Positions 21,841 to 28,669 of a stretch of DNA of 64,000 bases are shown piece after piece; the stretch's first letter is position 1, and every line of letters starts with the position of its first letter. The DNA comes from Pseudomonadota bacterium. GTDB lineage: Bacteria > Myxococcota > Myxococcia > Myxococcales > Myxococcaceae. The stretch covers positions 1-64,000 of the forward strand of contig JAFAFL010000151.1 in the NCBI GenBank assembly GCA_023423535.1, in the 5' to 3' direction. Under the pieces are notes generated by a model that was not told where the DNA came from, did not search any database, and worked only from the letters and a program-made list of their open reading frames with translations. The translations under genes were made by a program, and so were the position numbers.

Positions 21841-22893
21841 TCATGGAGTGGTGCGCCGGACCGTCCACGCGAGCACCCGGCCGTCACTCGCCTGCACCAC
21901 CACGGTGGAGCCGAAGACCACCGGCGTGCTGCGCAACGCGCTGTCCGCACGCACGTCCACCACCGGCTCGTCGCGACCGGGGCGGAAGCCCAGCAGCCTG
22001 CCCTCGCGCGAGGAGGTGGGCACGAGCACCAGCTCCCGGTACTCGGCCACGCCGCCGCGCAGCGCGCCGGGAAGCTCCACGTGCCACGTCTCCGTCCCAT
22101 CCTGCGGATCGATCGCGAGCAGGCCCACGCCCGCCGTGGCCACCCACAAGAGCCCCCGCGCGAGGAACGGACCGCCGCTCACGCCGCGGTCCAGCTTGCG
22201 CTCCCACTCCACCGCGCCGCTCTTCGCGCTGACGGCGAGCATCCGCCCGTCGCGCGTGAGCACGTAGAGGCGCTCGCCCTCCGCCAGCACGCCCTGCACG
22301 TCGAGCTTCGGCGCGTGCCAGAGGACGTCGCCGAACTCCGGCTCGAGCGCGAAGAGCCCGGCGTCACCGAGGCCCACGAAGAGCGTGCCCCCCAGCAGCG
22401 CCGGCGGCGCGGAGGGAGAGGGGGTGGCGGTGTAGCCCTTCGGCGGAACGCGCTTCCACACCGTGCCGCCGGAGAGCGGAGAAAAGGCGAGCACGCTGCC
22501 GTCCGGCGCGACCGCGTAGACCCGCTTGTCGTCGGCGGCGAGCGGGAGGAGCAGCACCGGCTTGTCGCCCACGCGCCAGAGCTCGCGGCCGGTGTCGAGC
22601 GCGAGGCCCACCCACTCGCCGCCCACCGTCGCCGCCACCGCGGTCTCGCCCACCACCGTCGGGCGCGCGGCGATCTCGCGTCCCACCTGCGCGGTCCAGC
22701 GGGGCTCTCCGTCCGCGCCGAGCCGCACCAGCGCGCCGGCCTCGTTGCCGAAGAGCACGCCGTCCTCCAGCGGGTGCAGCCCCGTGCGCGAGGGTCCCTC
22801 GCCCGACCAGGTCCAGGCCGGCGCCGCCGCCCGGTCGCACGCGGACAACAGCGCGAGCCCGATGACGGCAATGAGAGGGGCTGCTCGCCGCAT
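21841..22893 (-). CDS. PQQ-binding-like beta-propeller lipoprotein
   Basis: 350 residues with lipobox LLSAC (Cys19). The rest is a beta-propeller of repeating units with W-G/E-W phrases (EPRWTAQVGREIAARP; TGRELWRVGDKP; SGAVEWERKLDRG; DGTETWHVELPG), as in BamB and other PQQ-like propeller proteins. BamB aids outer-membrane protein assembly, but many myxobacterial paralogues are uncharacterised, so I do not call it BamB. The ATG at 22893 is selected because the signal peptide begins there. It is divergent from adenosine deaminase (55 bp between starts) and upstream of the sensor kinase gene in the same operon, which could mean the propeller influences the kinase's sensory domain (inference). 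Confidence 0.83.
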   Translation of the reverse strand: MRRAAPLIAVIGLALLSACDRAAAPAWTWSGEGPSRTGLHPLEDGVLFGNEAGALVRLGADGEPRWTAQVGREIAARPTVVGETAVAATVGGEWVGLALDTGRELWRVGDKPVLLLPLAADDKRVYAVAPDGSVLAFSPLSGGTVWKRVPPKGYTATPSPSAPPALLGGTLFVGLGDAGLFALEPEFGDVLWHAPKLDVQGVLAEGERLYVLTRDGRMLAVSAKSGAVEWERKLDRGVSGGPFLARGLLWVATAGVGLLAIDPQDGTETWHVELPGALRGGVAEYRELVLVPTSSREGRLLGFRPGRDEPVVDVRADSALRSTPVVFGSTVVVQASDGRVLAWTVRRTTP

Positions 22894-22948
22894 GACGCGG
22901 GAGGGTAGGCGGCACGGCAGCACTCGCCAAGCAGGGTTAGAATGCCGC

Positions 22949-24112
22949 ATGGCCTCCATCCGAGACGACGAGACGCCCAGCGCCCGAGGCATCCCCTCCA
23001 CCGAACGCCGCAACGAGGGCGAGCCGCCCCCCGCGCTCGAGGTGTCCGAGGAGCTCCTGCGCGCGCTGCCGAAGACGGACCTGCACTGCCACCTCGACGG
23101 GTCCATGCGCCTGTCCACCATCCTCGAGCTCGCCGATCAGCAGCGGGTGAAGCTCCCCGCCGACACGCCGGAGGGCCTCGCGCGCGCCATCCACATGGGC
23201 GAGGTGTGCGGGAGCCTCGAGGACTACCTCACCGCGTTCGACGTGACCCTCTCGGTGCTGCAGACGGAGGACGCGCTCTACCGCGCCGCCTACGAGCTGG
23301 CGATCGACTGCGCGGCGGAGAACGTGCGCTACGTGGAGGTGCGCTACGCGCCGGTGCTGCACCAGAAGAACGGGCTGAAGCTGACCACCGTGGTGGACGC
23401 GGTGCTCGAGGGCCTGCGGGTGGCGAAGCGCGAGACCGGGATCAAGACCGGCGTCATCCTCTGTGGCATCCGTCATATGAACCCGCGCTCATCCGTGCGG
23501 TTGGCGGAGCTGTGCGTGGCCTACAAGAACCAGGGCGTGATCGGCTTCGACCTTGCCGGCGCGGAGGACGACTTCCCGGCGAAGGACCACAAGGACGCGT
23601 TCCAGCTCATCCTCAAGAACAACGTGAACTGCACCGCGCACGCCGGCGAGGCCTACGGGCCGGAGAGCATCTCGCAGGCGCTGCACTTCCTCGGGGCCCA
23701 CCGCATCGGCCACGGCACGCGGCTGCGCGAGGACGGGGACCTGCTGAACTACGTCAACGACCACCGCATCCCGATCGAGGTCTGCCTCTCCTCCAACGTG
23801 CAGACCGGCGCGGTGGACGAGATGGGCTCACACCCGCTGAAGTTCTATTTCGACTACGGCCTGCGGGTGACCATCAACACCGACAACCGGCTCATCACCG
23901 ACACCACGATGACGAAGGAGCTGTGGCTCGCGCACAAGGTGCTCGGGCTCGGGCTGGAGGACCTCACCACCATCCTCGTCAGCGGCTTCAAGAGCGCTTT
24001 CCTCCCGTTCCGCCAGAAGCAGGACATGCTCAAGCAGGTGAACGCGGAGATCGAGCGCACGCTCGAGCAGTTCCACCGGCGCCCGCGCGCGGTGCAGCAG
24101 CAGGGCGCGTGA
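22949..24112 (+). CDS. add: Adenosine deaminase
   Basis: 387 residues. Zinc and catalytic motifs are all present: LHCHLDGS (His46, His48), HAGEAYGPES, HRIGHGTRL, SSNVQTGAV and TINTDNRLITDT. The enzyme converts adenosine to inosine in purine salvage. The ATG at 22949 starts a polar extension of about 40 residues before the fold. The gene's last 20 bases before the stop's second base are duplicated 2,060 bp downstream at 26151-26170. The original stop was probably TAG there and is now TGA, so a mobile element has inserted at the 3' end of this gene while leaving the protein sequence intact. Confidence 0.93.
   Translation: MASIRDDETPSARGIPSTERRNEGEPPPALEVSEELLRALPKTDLHCHLDGSMRLSTILELADQQRVKLPADTPEGLARAIHMGEVCGSLEDYLTAFDVTLSVLQTEDALYRAAYELAIDCAAENVRYVEVRYAPVLHQKNGLKLTTVVDAVLEGLRVAKRETGIKTGVILCGIRHMNPRSSVRLAELCVAYKNQGVIGFDLAGAEDDFPAKDHKDAFQLILKNNVNCTAHAGEAYGPESISQALHFLGAHRIGHGTRLREDGDLLNYVNDHRIPIEVCLSSNVQTGAVDEMGSHPLKFYFDYGLRVTINTDNRLITDTTMTKELWLAHKVLGLGLEDLTTILVSGFKSAFLPFRQKQDMLKQVNAEIERTLEQFHRRPRAVQQQGA
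24091..24110 (+). repeat. Left copy of 20-bp direct repeat (attL-like)
   Basis: GGTGCAGCAGCAGGGCGCGT, perfectly repeated at 26151-26170. It codes for the end of add (codons GTG CAG CAG CAG GGC GCG plus the T of the stop). The flanking bases differ between the copies on both sides. Confidence 0.85.
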
Positions 24113-24206
24113 ACTACGAGTCAGAGCATCTATGAGTCGGATGACGTCAAAGACGGCTAATAAACCGGCGGGTGATACCCTCACCTGCAAACAGTCGCCT
24201 CGTAGA

Positions 24207-25148
24207 TCAGGCCCGATGTTTCTTGGTCGAGCAGCACCGCACGAATGTTTTCGTGGACTTCCGACCACCAGGCAGTAGCCGAAGCCTCTTTTGCACGCGT
24301 GAAGCGAGTCTTTCCAGCGCGTGCCCTTGATCTGCGTTCAGGCTTTTGACGTGAGCAACCGTAGACACAATGGACCGCCATTCAGCCTCTGTTGATGTGC
24401 CTTGTCGTTCCAAGGCCAATAGCCGCGTCCGTAGCCGCTTCCGCTTCTTTGGAGCGACCCCTGGTACGCGCACGCCTACTCCAGTAATCGCCACGTAGCC
24501 ACGATGTGCTGCTTGAAGCTCTACCTTCTTGGCGCGCACCTTGAGGCCTGCGGCGCGAATTGCTCGAAGCACACCGAAGAGACTTCGAGTGACATCTTCG
24601 CGCTCTCCCGACATTGCGATGTCATCGACAAATGTCGTAACACTGGGTGTGCCTGCGACGCCCTCAATTGCGTCTGCAATGACAAGATTTGCAAGGTGCG
24701 TGCTGGTTGGCGCACCCTGCGGCAGGCGACGCTCCAAGGTTGTGAGCTTTGTTGTTATTGAGGCAAGATCTGGCGAAAACCCTCTCTTGGTCAGGGCGTT
24801 GTAGACCATTTTATGGCTTATGCTGGGGAAGCAGTTCTTGATGTCAGCTCGGGCGACAATCTCTCCTTGCTGGTGGCTGGAAGCGTTCGTGAGTGGAGAC
24901 CTTCCTGGAACTCCTCCATGCGCGCTTTTGTCAAGAGGACAGGTCTTGCGCAGAAAAAGAAGCAAACATCGCTGCACTTCCAGTAGTTCTGCCTTGGGAT
25001 TGTCGATGTGACGAGTTTTGTCGCCTAACAAGATGTCGAACGGCTCGTACATTCTGGGAGCCGAGCGAGCGAGGGCGCGAAGCTCGTGCTTCGTTCTACG
25101 AGTCGCGGCCTGCAAGGAGCGCCACGAGGCGACTCGCGGTTGGTTCAC
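24207..25148 (-). CDS. Retron-type reverse transcriptase
   Basis: 313 residues from the GTG at 25148. RT motifs in order: GGVPGRS (78-84), the retron region-X motif NAxxH as NASSH (88-92), motif A ADIKNCF (Asp102), motif B LPQGAPTSTHLANL (QGAPTS 144-149), motif C FVDD (Asp175, Asp176; usually YADD), and an ITG triplet (221-223) where retrons have VTG, followed by basic residues KKRKRLRTRLL. Length equals classic short retron RTs (about 320). Retron RTs copy part of a structured RNA into msDNA and serve phage defence with an accessory protein. The start is chosen because GTG overlaps the HTH gene's stop as GTGA, implying translational coupling; a GTG at 25169 is also possible. There is no maturase domain and no DGR signature. 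Low G+C shows transfer. Confidence 0.88.
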   Translation of the reverse strand: MNQPRVASWRSLQAATRRTKHELRALARSAPRMYEPFDILLGDKTRHIDNPKAELLEVQRCLLLFLRKTCPLDKSAHGGVPGRSPLTNASSHQQGEIVARADIKNCFPSISHKMVYNALTKRGFSPDLASITTKLTTLERRLPQGAPTSTHLANLVIADAIEGVAGTPSVTTFVDDIAMSGEREDVTRSLFGVLRAIRAAGLKVRAKKVELQAAHRGYVAITGVGVRVPGVAPKKRKRLRTRLLALERQGTSTEAEWRSIVSTVAHVKSLNADQGHALERLASRVQKRLRLLPGGRKSTKTFVRCCSTKKHRA

Positions 25149-25441
25149 TGACTCTCTTGCTCGACGCACACAAGCACCCGTAGCAACCCTTCTCCAATGC
25201 GCTGTGCCGCCTGTGCATCGAGTTGGCGAAGTTCGCCGGCCTCCGCACCCAAGAGCATTAGCAAGTGCACGGGTACCTTCAACGTGTCGGCTAGTGATTG
25301 AATGGTTTGTGTGCTCGGGCTTCGCTTTCCCGACTCGATTTGCGATAAGAAGCCCGGATCAATCCCCGTGAGAACCGCAAGTTCTCTTTGGGTCATGTTC
25401 CGAGCGCCTCTCAACACCCTTAGGCTTCTTCCGATGTCCAT
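25145..25441 (-). CDS. XRE-family HTH protein coupled to the RT gene
   Basis: 98 residues. The helix-turn-helix domain spans about 6-60 (SLRVLRGARNMTQRELAVLT, then FLSQIESGKRSPSTQTIQSL), as in HTH_3/XRE repressors; the last 35 residues (AGELRQLDAQAAQRIGEGLL) are helical. The stop overlaps the RT start by GTGA. A long inverted repeat sits 7 bases before its ATG and covers the RBS region. Two roles are possible: repressor of the retron operon, or the retron's accessory/effector. Small HTH proteins are a known retron partner class (I recall them as type VI in the retron scheme). It could also be an ordinary phage-type repressor. Confidence 0.82.
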   Translation of the reverse strand: MDIGRSLRVLRGARNMTQRELAVLTGIDPGFLSQIESGKRSPSTQTIQSLADTLKVPVHLLMLLGAEAGELRQLDAQAAQRIGEGLLRVLVCVEQESQ

Positions 25442-25443
25442 GG

Positions 25444-25486
25444 CTCTCTTTCAGTCCGCCGAACTCTTCGGCGGACTGAAACAGAG
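25444..25486. promoter_or_regulatory. Long hairpin/palindrome over the HTH gene's RBS
   Basis: A perfect 14-bp inverted repeat, TTTCAGTCCGCCGA (25449-25462) and TCGGCGGACTGAAA (25468-25481), with loop ACTCT. Past one C-C mismatch, four more pairs (CTCT/AGAG) extend it to 25444-25486. On the minus strand its 3' arm runs into GAAAGAGAG just before the HTH start codon. It may be an operator for the HTH protein, a translational switch, or part of a structured RNA. Confidence 0.7.
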
Positions 25487-25525
25487 GGCAGGGCACGCTC
25501 CTCGAGAGTCCATCTCCTACAGTGG

Positions 25526-25726
25526 CTACCTGTACTTCAGGAAACGACTCGCGAATTCACCCATGACGGCCTTGAGCAGATGATAGTCGCCACAGGCTAC
25601 AGCACGCCTCAGTTCAAGCATCAGGCGCTTCGCGCCTTCGGCTTCGCTGGGTTCCAACTCCCCCGCGTCGATCAACTCGTTGATAAAGCAGTTGAGCAAC
25701 GCAAGCTCTTCGATTGACTTCTTCAT
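25526..25726 (-). CDS. 66-residue helical protein of the retron operon
   Basis: The ATG at 25726 is preceded by GGAG with 7-8 bases spacing (an in-frame start at 25744 is less likely). The product is acidic-to-neutral and wholly helical in pattern (KKSIEELALLNCFINELIDA; AEGAKRLMLELRRAVACGD; LLKAVMGEFASRFLKYR). I do not recognise a family. It is the first gene of the leader, 66-aa, HTH, RT series, with 84 bp between it and the HTH gene. Codon use is far less G+C-biased than outside the island. Possible roles are a second accessory factor, an antitoxin-like partner or a leader peptide; none is proven. Confidence 0.65.
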   Translation of the reverse strand: MKKSIEELALLNCFINELIDAGELEPSEAEGAKRLMLELRRAVACGDYHLLKAVMGEFASRFLKYR

Positions 25727-25878
25727 TGTAGTCTCCACGCACAAGATGAGACGGCAGGATGCCGTCGTCGCCCGTGCTGCCCCGTGACGTGCGCCTTGTA
25801 GTGGAGGGAGTTGGAGTGCCCTGCCTTGTTCGACTCACCCGCTGCCCCCCTAAGTTCCAGGAGAGCCGATCGGTTACG

Positions 25879-25949
25879 CTGCACGTAAAGAGCGTGCAGG
25901 TCAGTCGACAAGTGTCGACTGCTTCAGCGTGGTGGCTCACGGCCACCAC
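25879..25949 (-). ncRNA. Candidate retron msr: three consecutive stem-loops
   Basis: Three tight hairpins follow one another: GTGGTGGC-TCACG-GCCACCAC (25929-25949, 8 bp), CAGTCGAC-AAGT-GTCGACTG (25902-25921, 8 bp) and CTGCACG-TAAAGAG-CGTGCAG (25879-25899, 7 bp); plus-strand bases are given. A row of short stem-loops upstream of the RT operon in the same orientation is the layout of a retron msr. I could not define the msd, the a1/a2 inverted repeats or the branching G, so this is a candidate only. Confidence 0.5.
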
Positions 25950-25983
25950 TCAGCAAGGCTTCGCAGCCATGCCATTAGCGCGC

Positions 25984-26013
25984 GATAAGGGACGAAGAAG
26001 TCCTGTCTGTCAA
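25984..26013 (-). promoter_or_regulatory. Possible promoter of the retron leader
   Basis: On the minus strand a perfect -35 box TTGACA (26013-26008) is followed after 18 bases by CTTATC (25989-25984), a weak -10. The predicted start near 25977 would place the three stem-loops at the 5' end of the transcript. Confidence 0.4.
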
Positions 26014-26120
26014 AGAGCTACAGCCGCCGTGAAGCGAGCGGACTGACGAGGGGATAGTAGCCCGCCCGCTAGGCTGGTGCAACAAGAAAAATGGCTGGCA
26101 GCCAAGTTCCTTGGTGCTGG

Positions 26121-26135
26121 CCCCCCCCCCCGGGG
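26121..26135. repeat. C11-G4 homopolymer tract
   Basis: Eleven C followed by four G near the right end of the island, unlike anything else in the window. It is a candidate slippage site or replication/recombination scar; a sequencing length error is also possible. Confidence 0.7.
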
Positions 26136-26150
26136 CGCTCCGAGCGGGAA

Positions 26151-26170
26151 GGTGCAGCAGCAGGGCGCGT
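26151..26170 (+). repeat. Right copy of 20-bp direct repeat (attR-like)
   Basis: Identical to 24091-24110. Here it is followed by AG, giving TAG in the add frame, which was probably the original stop codon before insertion. Confidence 0.85.
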
Positions 26171-26197
26171 AGCCCGGTTCGCGTGAGCGGAAAAGAA

Positions 26198-26237
26198 GCG
26201 CCGGCCGCTGCCCCCAGGAGAGGGCAGGGCCGGGCGC
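26198..26237 (+). terminator. Hairpin likely to be the displaced add terminator
   Basis: An imperfect stem of about 15 bp, GCGCCGGCCGCTGCCC against GGGCAGGGCCGGGCGC, with loop about CCAGGAGA. It lies 28 bp beyond the right repeat. If the island were removed it would sit about 25 bp after the add stop, where a terminator is expected. The rest of 26171-26358 shows no gene. Confidence 0.5.
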
Positions 26238-26358
26238 CGCGCACCCGCCGCCGTCGAGTCAATTGCACGTCGGGTCCGCCGTTGGCTTTCGAGCAGACAG
26301 GCGACCGAGCGGTCCGATTCACGACAGCGCGGGTGAAGTTCCAGCCACGAAAAAGATC

Positions 26359-27171
26359 CTATCGAGGCTCCGGCGGGACGTCCGGCGGCGGCCTCGCGGG
26401 GAGCGCTGGCACGTCGAGCGCTTTACGAATCCACAGCCCGAAGACGACCGCCAGCAGCGCCACGCCCCAGAAGAGCCAGGGCCGCGCGAGCTGTTCGAGC
26501 CCGCTGGTGAGGTTGAGGCCGAAGAGCGAGCCCACCGCGGTGATCGGCAGGAACACCGCGATGAGCATGTTCAGCTTGTGGCCCTGTTCGGCCAGCCGGC
26601 GCGAGACCTCCGCGTGCTCCTCGCTCTTGCGCGCGATGATCAGCTCCAGCCGGTTGCGCGCCTCGGCGTGAACGAGCTCGCAGGCGCGCTCCAGGTCGCC
26701 GCCGCGGTCTCGCGCGAGGAGCAGGTCGCGGTCCTTCTGCACCGCCTCGCGCGCGTTCTGCAGCGTGCCGTGAAGGTTCCGCGCGGTGCGGTGGATGGGG
26801 GTGATCTCCTGGATGATGTCGAAGAGCTCCTGCGCCTCGTCCGCCGAGCGCAGCTTCAGCTCCAGCCGGTCCACCGCGCTCTCGAACTCGCTCACATGCA
26901 GCGAGAGCGCGCGCGGCCCGCTGCCCAGCTCCGTGGACTGCCACTCGCCGGCGGGCGTGCGCCAGAAGAAGCGCGGCTCGCGTTCGGGCTGGCGGGGGCG
27001 GGGGACCTCGTGGAGGACGAGCAGCAGGTGGCCCTCCTCGATCATGTGACGCTGGCGGCCGGCGCGCTCACCGAGCCGTTCGCGGAAGCGCTGAGGGACG
27101 GACCACTCGTTGGGGAGCAGCCCTGCGCGCGTGGGCTGGAGGGGCTTCTGCAGGGACGTCGTGGTGCTCAT
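26359..27171 (-). CDS. CorA-like transporter family protein
   Basis: 270 residues from the ATG at 27171 (an upstream start at 27204 adds 11 residues). A cytosolic N-terminal domain with long amphipathic helices (SEFESAVDRLELKLRSADEA; RTARNLHGTLQNAREAVQ) leads to two C-terminal helices (LIAVFLPITAVGSLFGLNL and LFWGVALLAVVFGLWIRKA). CorA proteins carry GMN at the end of TM1; here the same place reads GLN, a change also found in other family branches and often tied to altered ion choice. A Pro-rich tail follows. The protein probably forms a pentameric divalent-cation channel; the cation is not predictable. Confidence 0.75.
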   Translation of the reverse strand: MSTTTSLQKPLQPTRAGLLPNEWSVPQRFRERLGERAGRQRHMIEEGHLLLVLHEVPRPRQPEREPRFFWRTPAGEWQSTELGSGPRALSLHVSEFESAVDRLELKLRSADEAQELFDIIQEITPIHRTARNLHGTLQNAREAVQKDRDLLLARDRGGDLERACELVHAEARNRLELIIARKSEEHAEVSRRLAEQGHKLNMLIAVFLPITAVGSLFGLNLTSGLEQLARPWLFWGVALLAVVFGLWIRKALDVPALPARPPPDVPPEPR

Positions 27172-27274
27172 GCAGCGGAGAGCAAAGCAGCCGCACGCCC
27201 CCACGCGCGAGTTCCCGATTTCCGTTTGAGCTCAAAGGTTCAGTCCTGCTGCGCGTTTCTCTAAGCTCAGGCCC

Positions 27275-28132
27275 ATGCGATCGACCGGCATCCGGAACCC
27301 TTCGTCCGCGCTCCTCCTGCTCATCTCTACGCTTGCGATCCTGGCGGGGTGCGGCGGCGCCTACCAGGCGATGTTCCTCTCCGACGACCAGCTCTTCTTC
27401 GAGTACGCGGAGCTGGCGATCCCGCATGAGCGCGTGAAGGCAGAGCTCGACGAGGGCGAGGTCGAGGCCCTGGCGCGTGCGCCCGACGACCTTGGTCCGC
27501 TGAACGAGCCGCTGAAGGTGGCGCCCGGCGATCCGTTCGAGATCCTCGTCCCCTACGAGGGCGGGCCGATCACGCGGGTCCGGATCGAGATGGGGCTCGA
27601 CCGCTCCTTCGACATCCCCATCGACGCTGCGCTGGCCGGGCGGGATCCCTCCACCGCGAAGGACGACGCCGAGCGCGCGGCGATCAGCGCGGCCACCGAG
27701 GCGAGCGGATCTTCCGGCGTCATCCGGCTCGCGGGGCAGATGAAGAAGTCGCTCAACCCCAATGACGCGCGCTGGACGAGCCTCACCTACCGCATGGCCG
27801 GACCCGACAACGTCCTCTCCCGCCTCGCTGCCTACCAGGAGGTGATCATGTGCACCCGCGACGGCGACTGCGAGCCGGACGTGGAGCCCGACGAGCCGGT
27901 CGTCCCGCCTGGCGGAAGTGAAGGCTCTGGCGGAGGTTCAGGTGGCGGCGGTGGTGGCGGCTCCTGCAACCGGCCTGCGACCTACAGCGGGCCGACGGCT
28001 GACCCTCAGTCGTCCGTCTTCTGCCAGAACGCCTGGAACTACTACTGCGACGCGGAGAAGCGCAAAGCCAACTGCGACGTCTATCGCCGGATGCAGCGCG
28101 AGCACGGCCTGCCCACTTGCCGCTACTGCTGA
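27275..28132 (+). CDS. Lipoprotein with Gly-rich linker and Cys-rich C-terminus
   Basis: 285 residues; lipobox ILAGC (Cys26). A domain of about 190 residues (SDDQLFFEYAELAIPHERVK to RLAAYQEVIMCTRDGDC) is followed by a Glu/Pro then Gly/Ser linker (GSEGSGGGSGGGGGGG) and a 55-residue module with seven Cys (CQNAWNYYCDAEKRKANC, ending PTCRYC) likely to be disulfide-bonded. I do not recognise a family. It is divergent from the CorA-like gene (103 bp between starts). Confidence 0.72.
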   Translation: MRSTGIRNPSSALLLLISTLAILAGCGGAYQAMFLSDDQLFFEYAELAIPHERVKAELDEGEVEALARAPDDLGPLNEPLKVAPGDPFEILVPYEGGPITRVRIEMGLDRSFDIPIDAALAGRDPSTAKDDAERAAISAATEASGSSGVIRLAGQMKKSLNPNDARWTSLTYRMAGPDNVLSRLAAYQEVIMCTRDGDCEPDVEPDEPVVPPGGSEGSGGGSGGGGGGGSCNRPATYSGPTADPQSSVFCQNAWNYYCDAEKRKANCDVYRRMQREHGLPTCRYC

Positions 28133-28258
28133 GCACTCGCCGAATCGTTCTGAATCCTCCCCTCGACGGAATGCGTCGTGGATGGACGGGCCGAAGTCCA
28201 GGATGAGCGTTAGTAGAGGCCGTCGGGAACCCAAACGCAGAACGGAGAGGAGACGCAC

Positions 28259-28660
28259 ATGGCGAAGAAGGGCTACGTCGAGGACATCGAGAAGGCGACG
28301 GTGGAGAACGACCTGTTCCGCAAGGTCCTCTACACGGGCAAGTACCTGCAGCTGGTGCTGATGACGCTGCAGCCGGGCGAGGAGATCGGTGAGGAGACCC
28401 ACGACGACCGCGACCAGTTCTTCCGCATCGAAGAGGGCGAGGGCGAGATCCACATCGACGGGAAGAAGAACCGCGTCGAGGACGACTTCGCGGTGATCGT
28501 CCCCGCCGGCGCGCTGCACAACGTGGTGAATACCGGCTCGAAGCCGCTGAAGCTCTACACGATCTATGGCCCGCCGGAGCACGTGGACGGGACGGTGCAC
28601 AAGACGAAGCGGGAGGCGGACGCCTCGCACGAGCACTTCGACGGGCGCACCACCGAGTAG
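28259..28660 (+). CDS. Cupin-domain protein
   Basis: 133 residues, a single-domain RmlC-type cupin. Motif 1 is GEEIGEETHDDRDQFFRIEEG (His/Glu metal ligands) and motif 2 PAGALHNVVNTG. Small cupins of this type are found across bacteria as metal-dependent sugar isomerases, dioxygenases or sensors; the substrate is unknown. AGGAGA lies 7-8 bases before the ATG. It ends 9 bp from the convergent metalloprotease gene. Confidence 0.87.
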   Translation: MAKKGYVEDIEKATVENDLFRKVLYTGKYLQLVLMTLQPGEEIGEETHDDRDQFFRIEEGEGEIHIDGKKNRVEDDFAVIVPAGALHNVVNTGSKPLKLYTIYGPPEHVDGTVHKTKREADASHEHFDGRTTE

Positions 28661-28669
28661 AGGTCGCGG

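Larger units (their letters stand above)
25727..26150. other. Non-coding leader of the retron island
   Basis: This 424-bp stretch has no convincing gene (a 95-codon plus-strand ORF at 25759-26046 has no RBS or recognisable fold). It holds, in minus-strand order, a C11G4 tract (26121-26135), hairpin-forming sequence near 26090-26122 (CCAAG-TTC-CTTGG core), a possible promoter (25984-26013), three stem-loops (25879-25949), a region with a distant GGCAGG/CCTGCC pairing and a short hairpin GACGGC-AGGAT-GCCGTC at 25750-25766 just before the 66-residue gene. This length fits an msr-msd RNA plus upstream DNA. Confidence 0.55.
24091..26170. mobile_element. Retron-bearing island integrated at the 3' end of add
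   Basis: A 2.06-kb segment lies between two copies of a perfect 20-bp direct repeat. G+C counted on three 60-base lines inside is 52-58%, against 72% for a line of add. All coding genes of the island (66-residue protein, HTH protein, reverse transcriptase) run on the minus strand, antiparallel to add. No transposase or integrase is encoded, and no terminal inverted repeat was found, so mobility would need a recombinase in trans, or the repeats are remnants. The left repeat supplies the end of add, and after clean excision add would still encode the same C-terminus with a TAG stop. Confidence 0.75.

Noticed and set aside
24207..25148. Diversity-generating retroelement or group II intron RT
   Set aside because: No template/variable repeat pair near, QGAPTS rather than the DGR GxxxSQ motif, no maturase domain and no intron RNA; retron motifs NASSH and ITG are present.
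25759..26046. 95-codon plus-strand ORF over the retron leader
   Set aside because: No RBS, no fold-like pattern, and it lies over three stem-loops and the likely promoter of the minus-strand operon.
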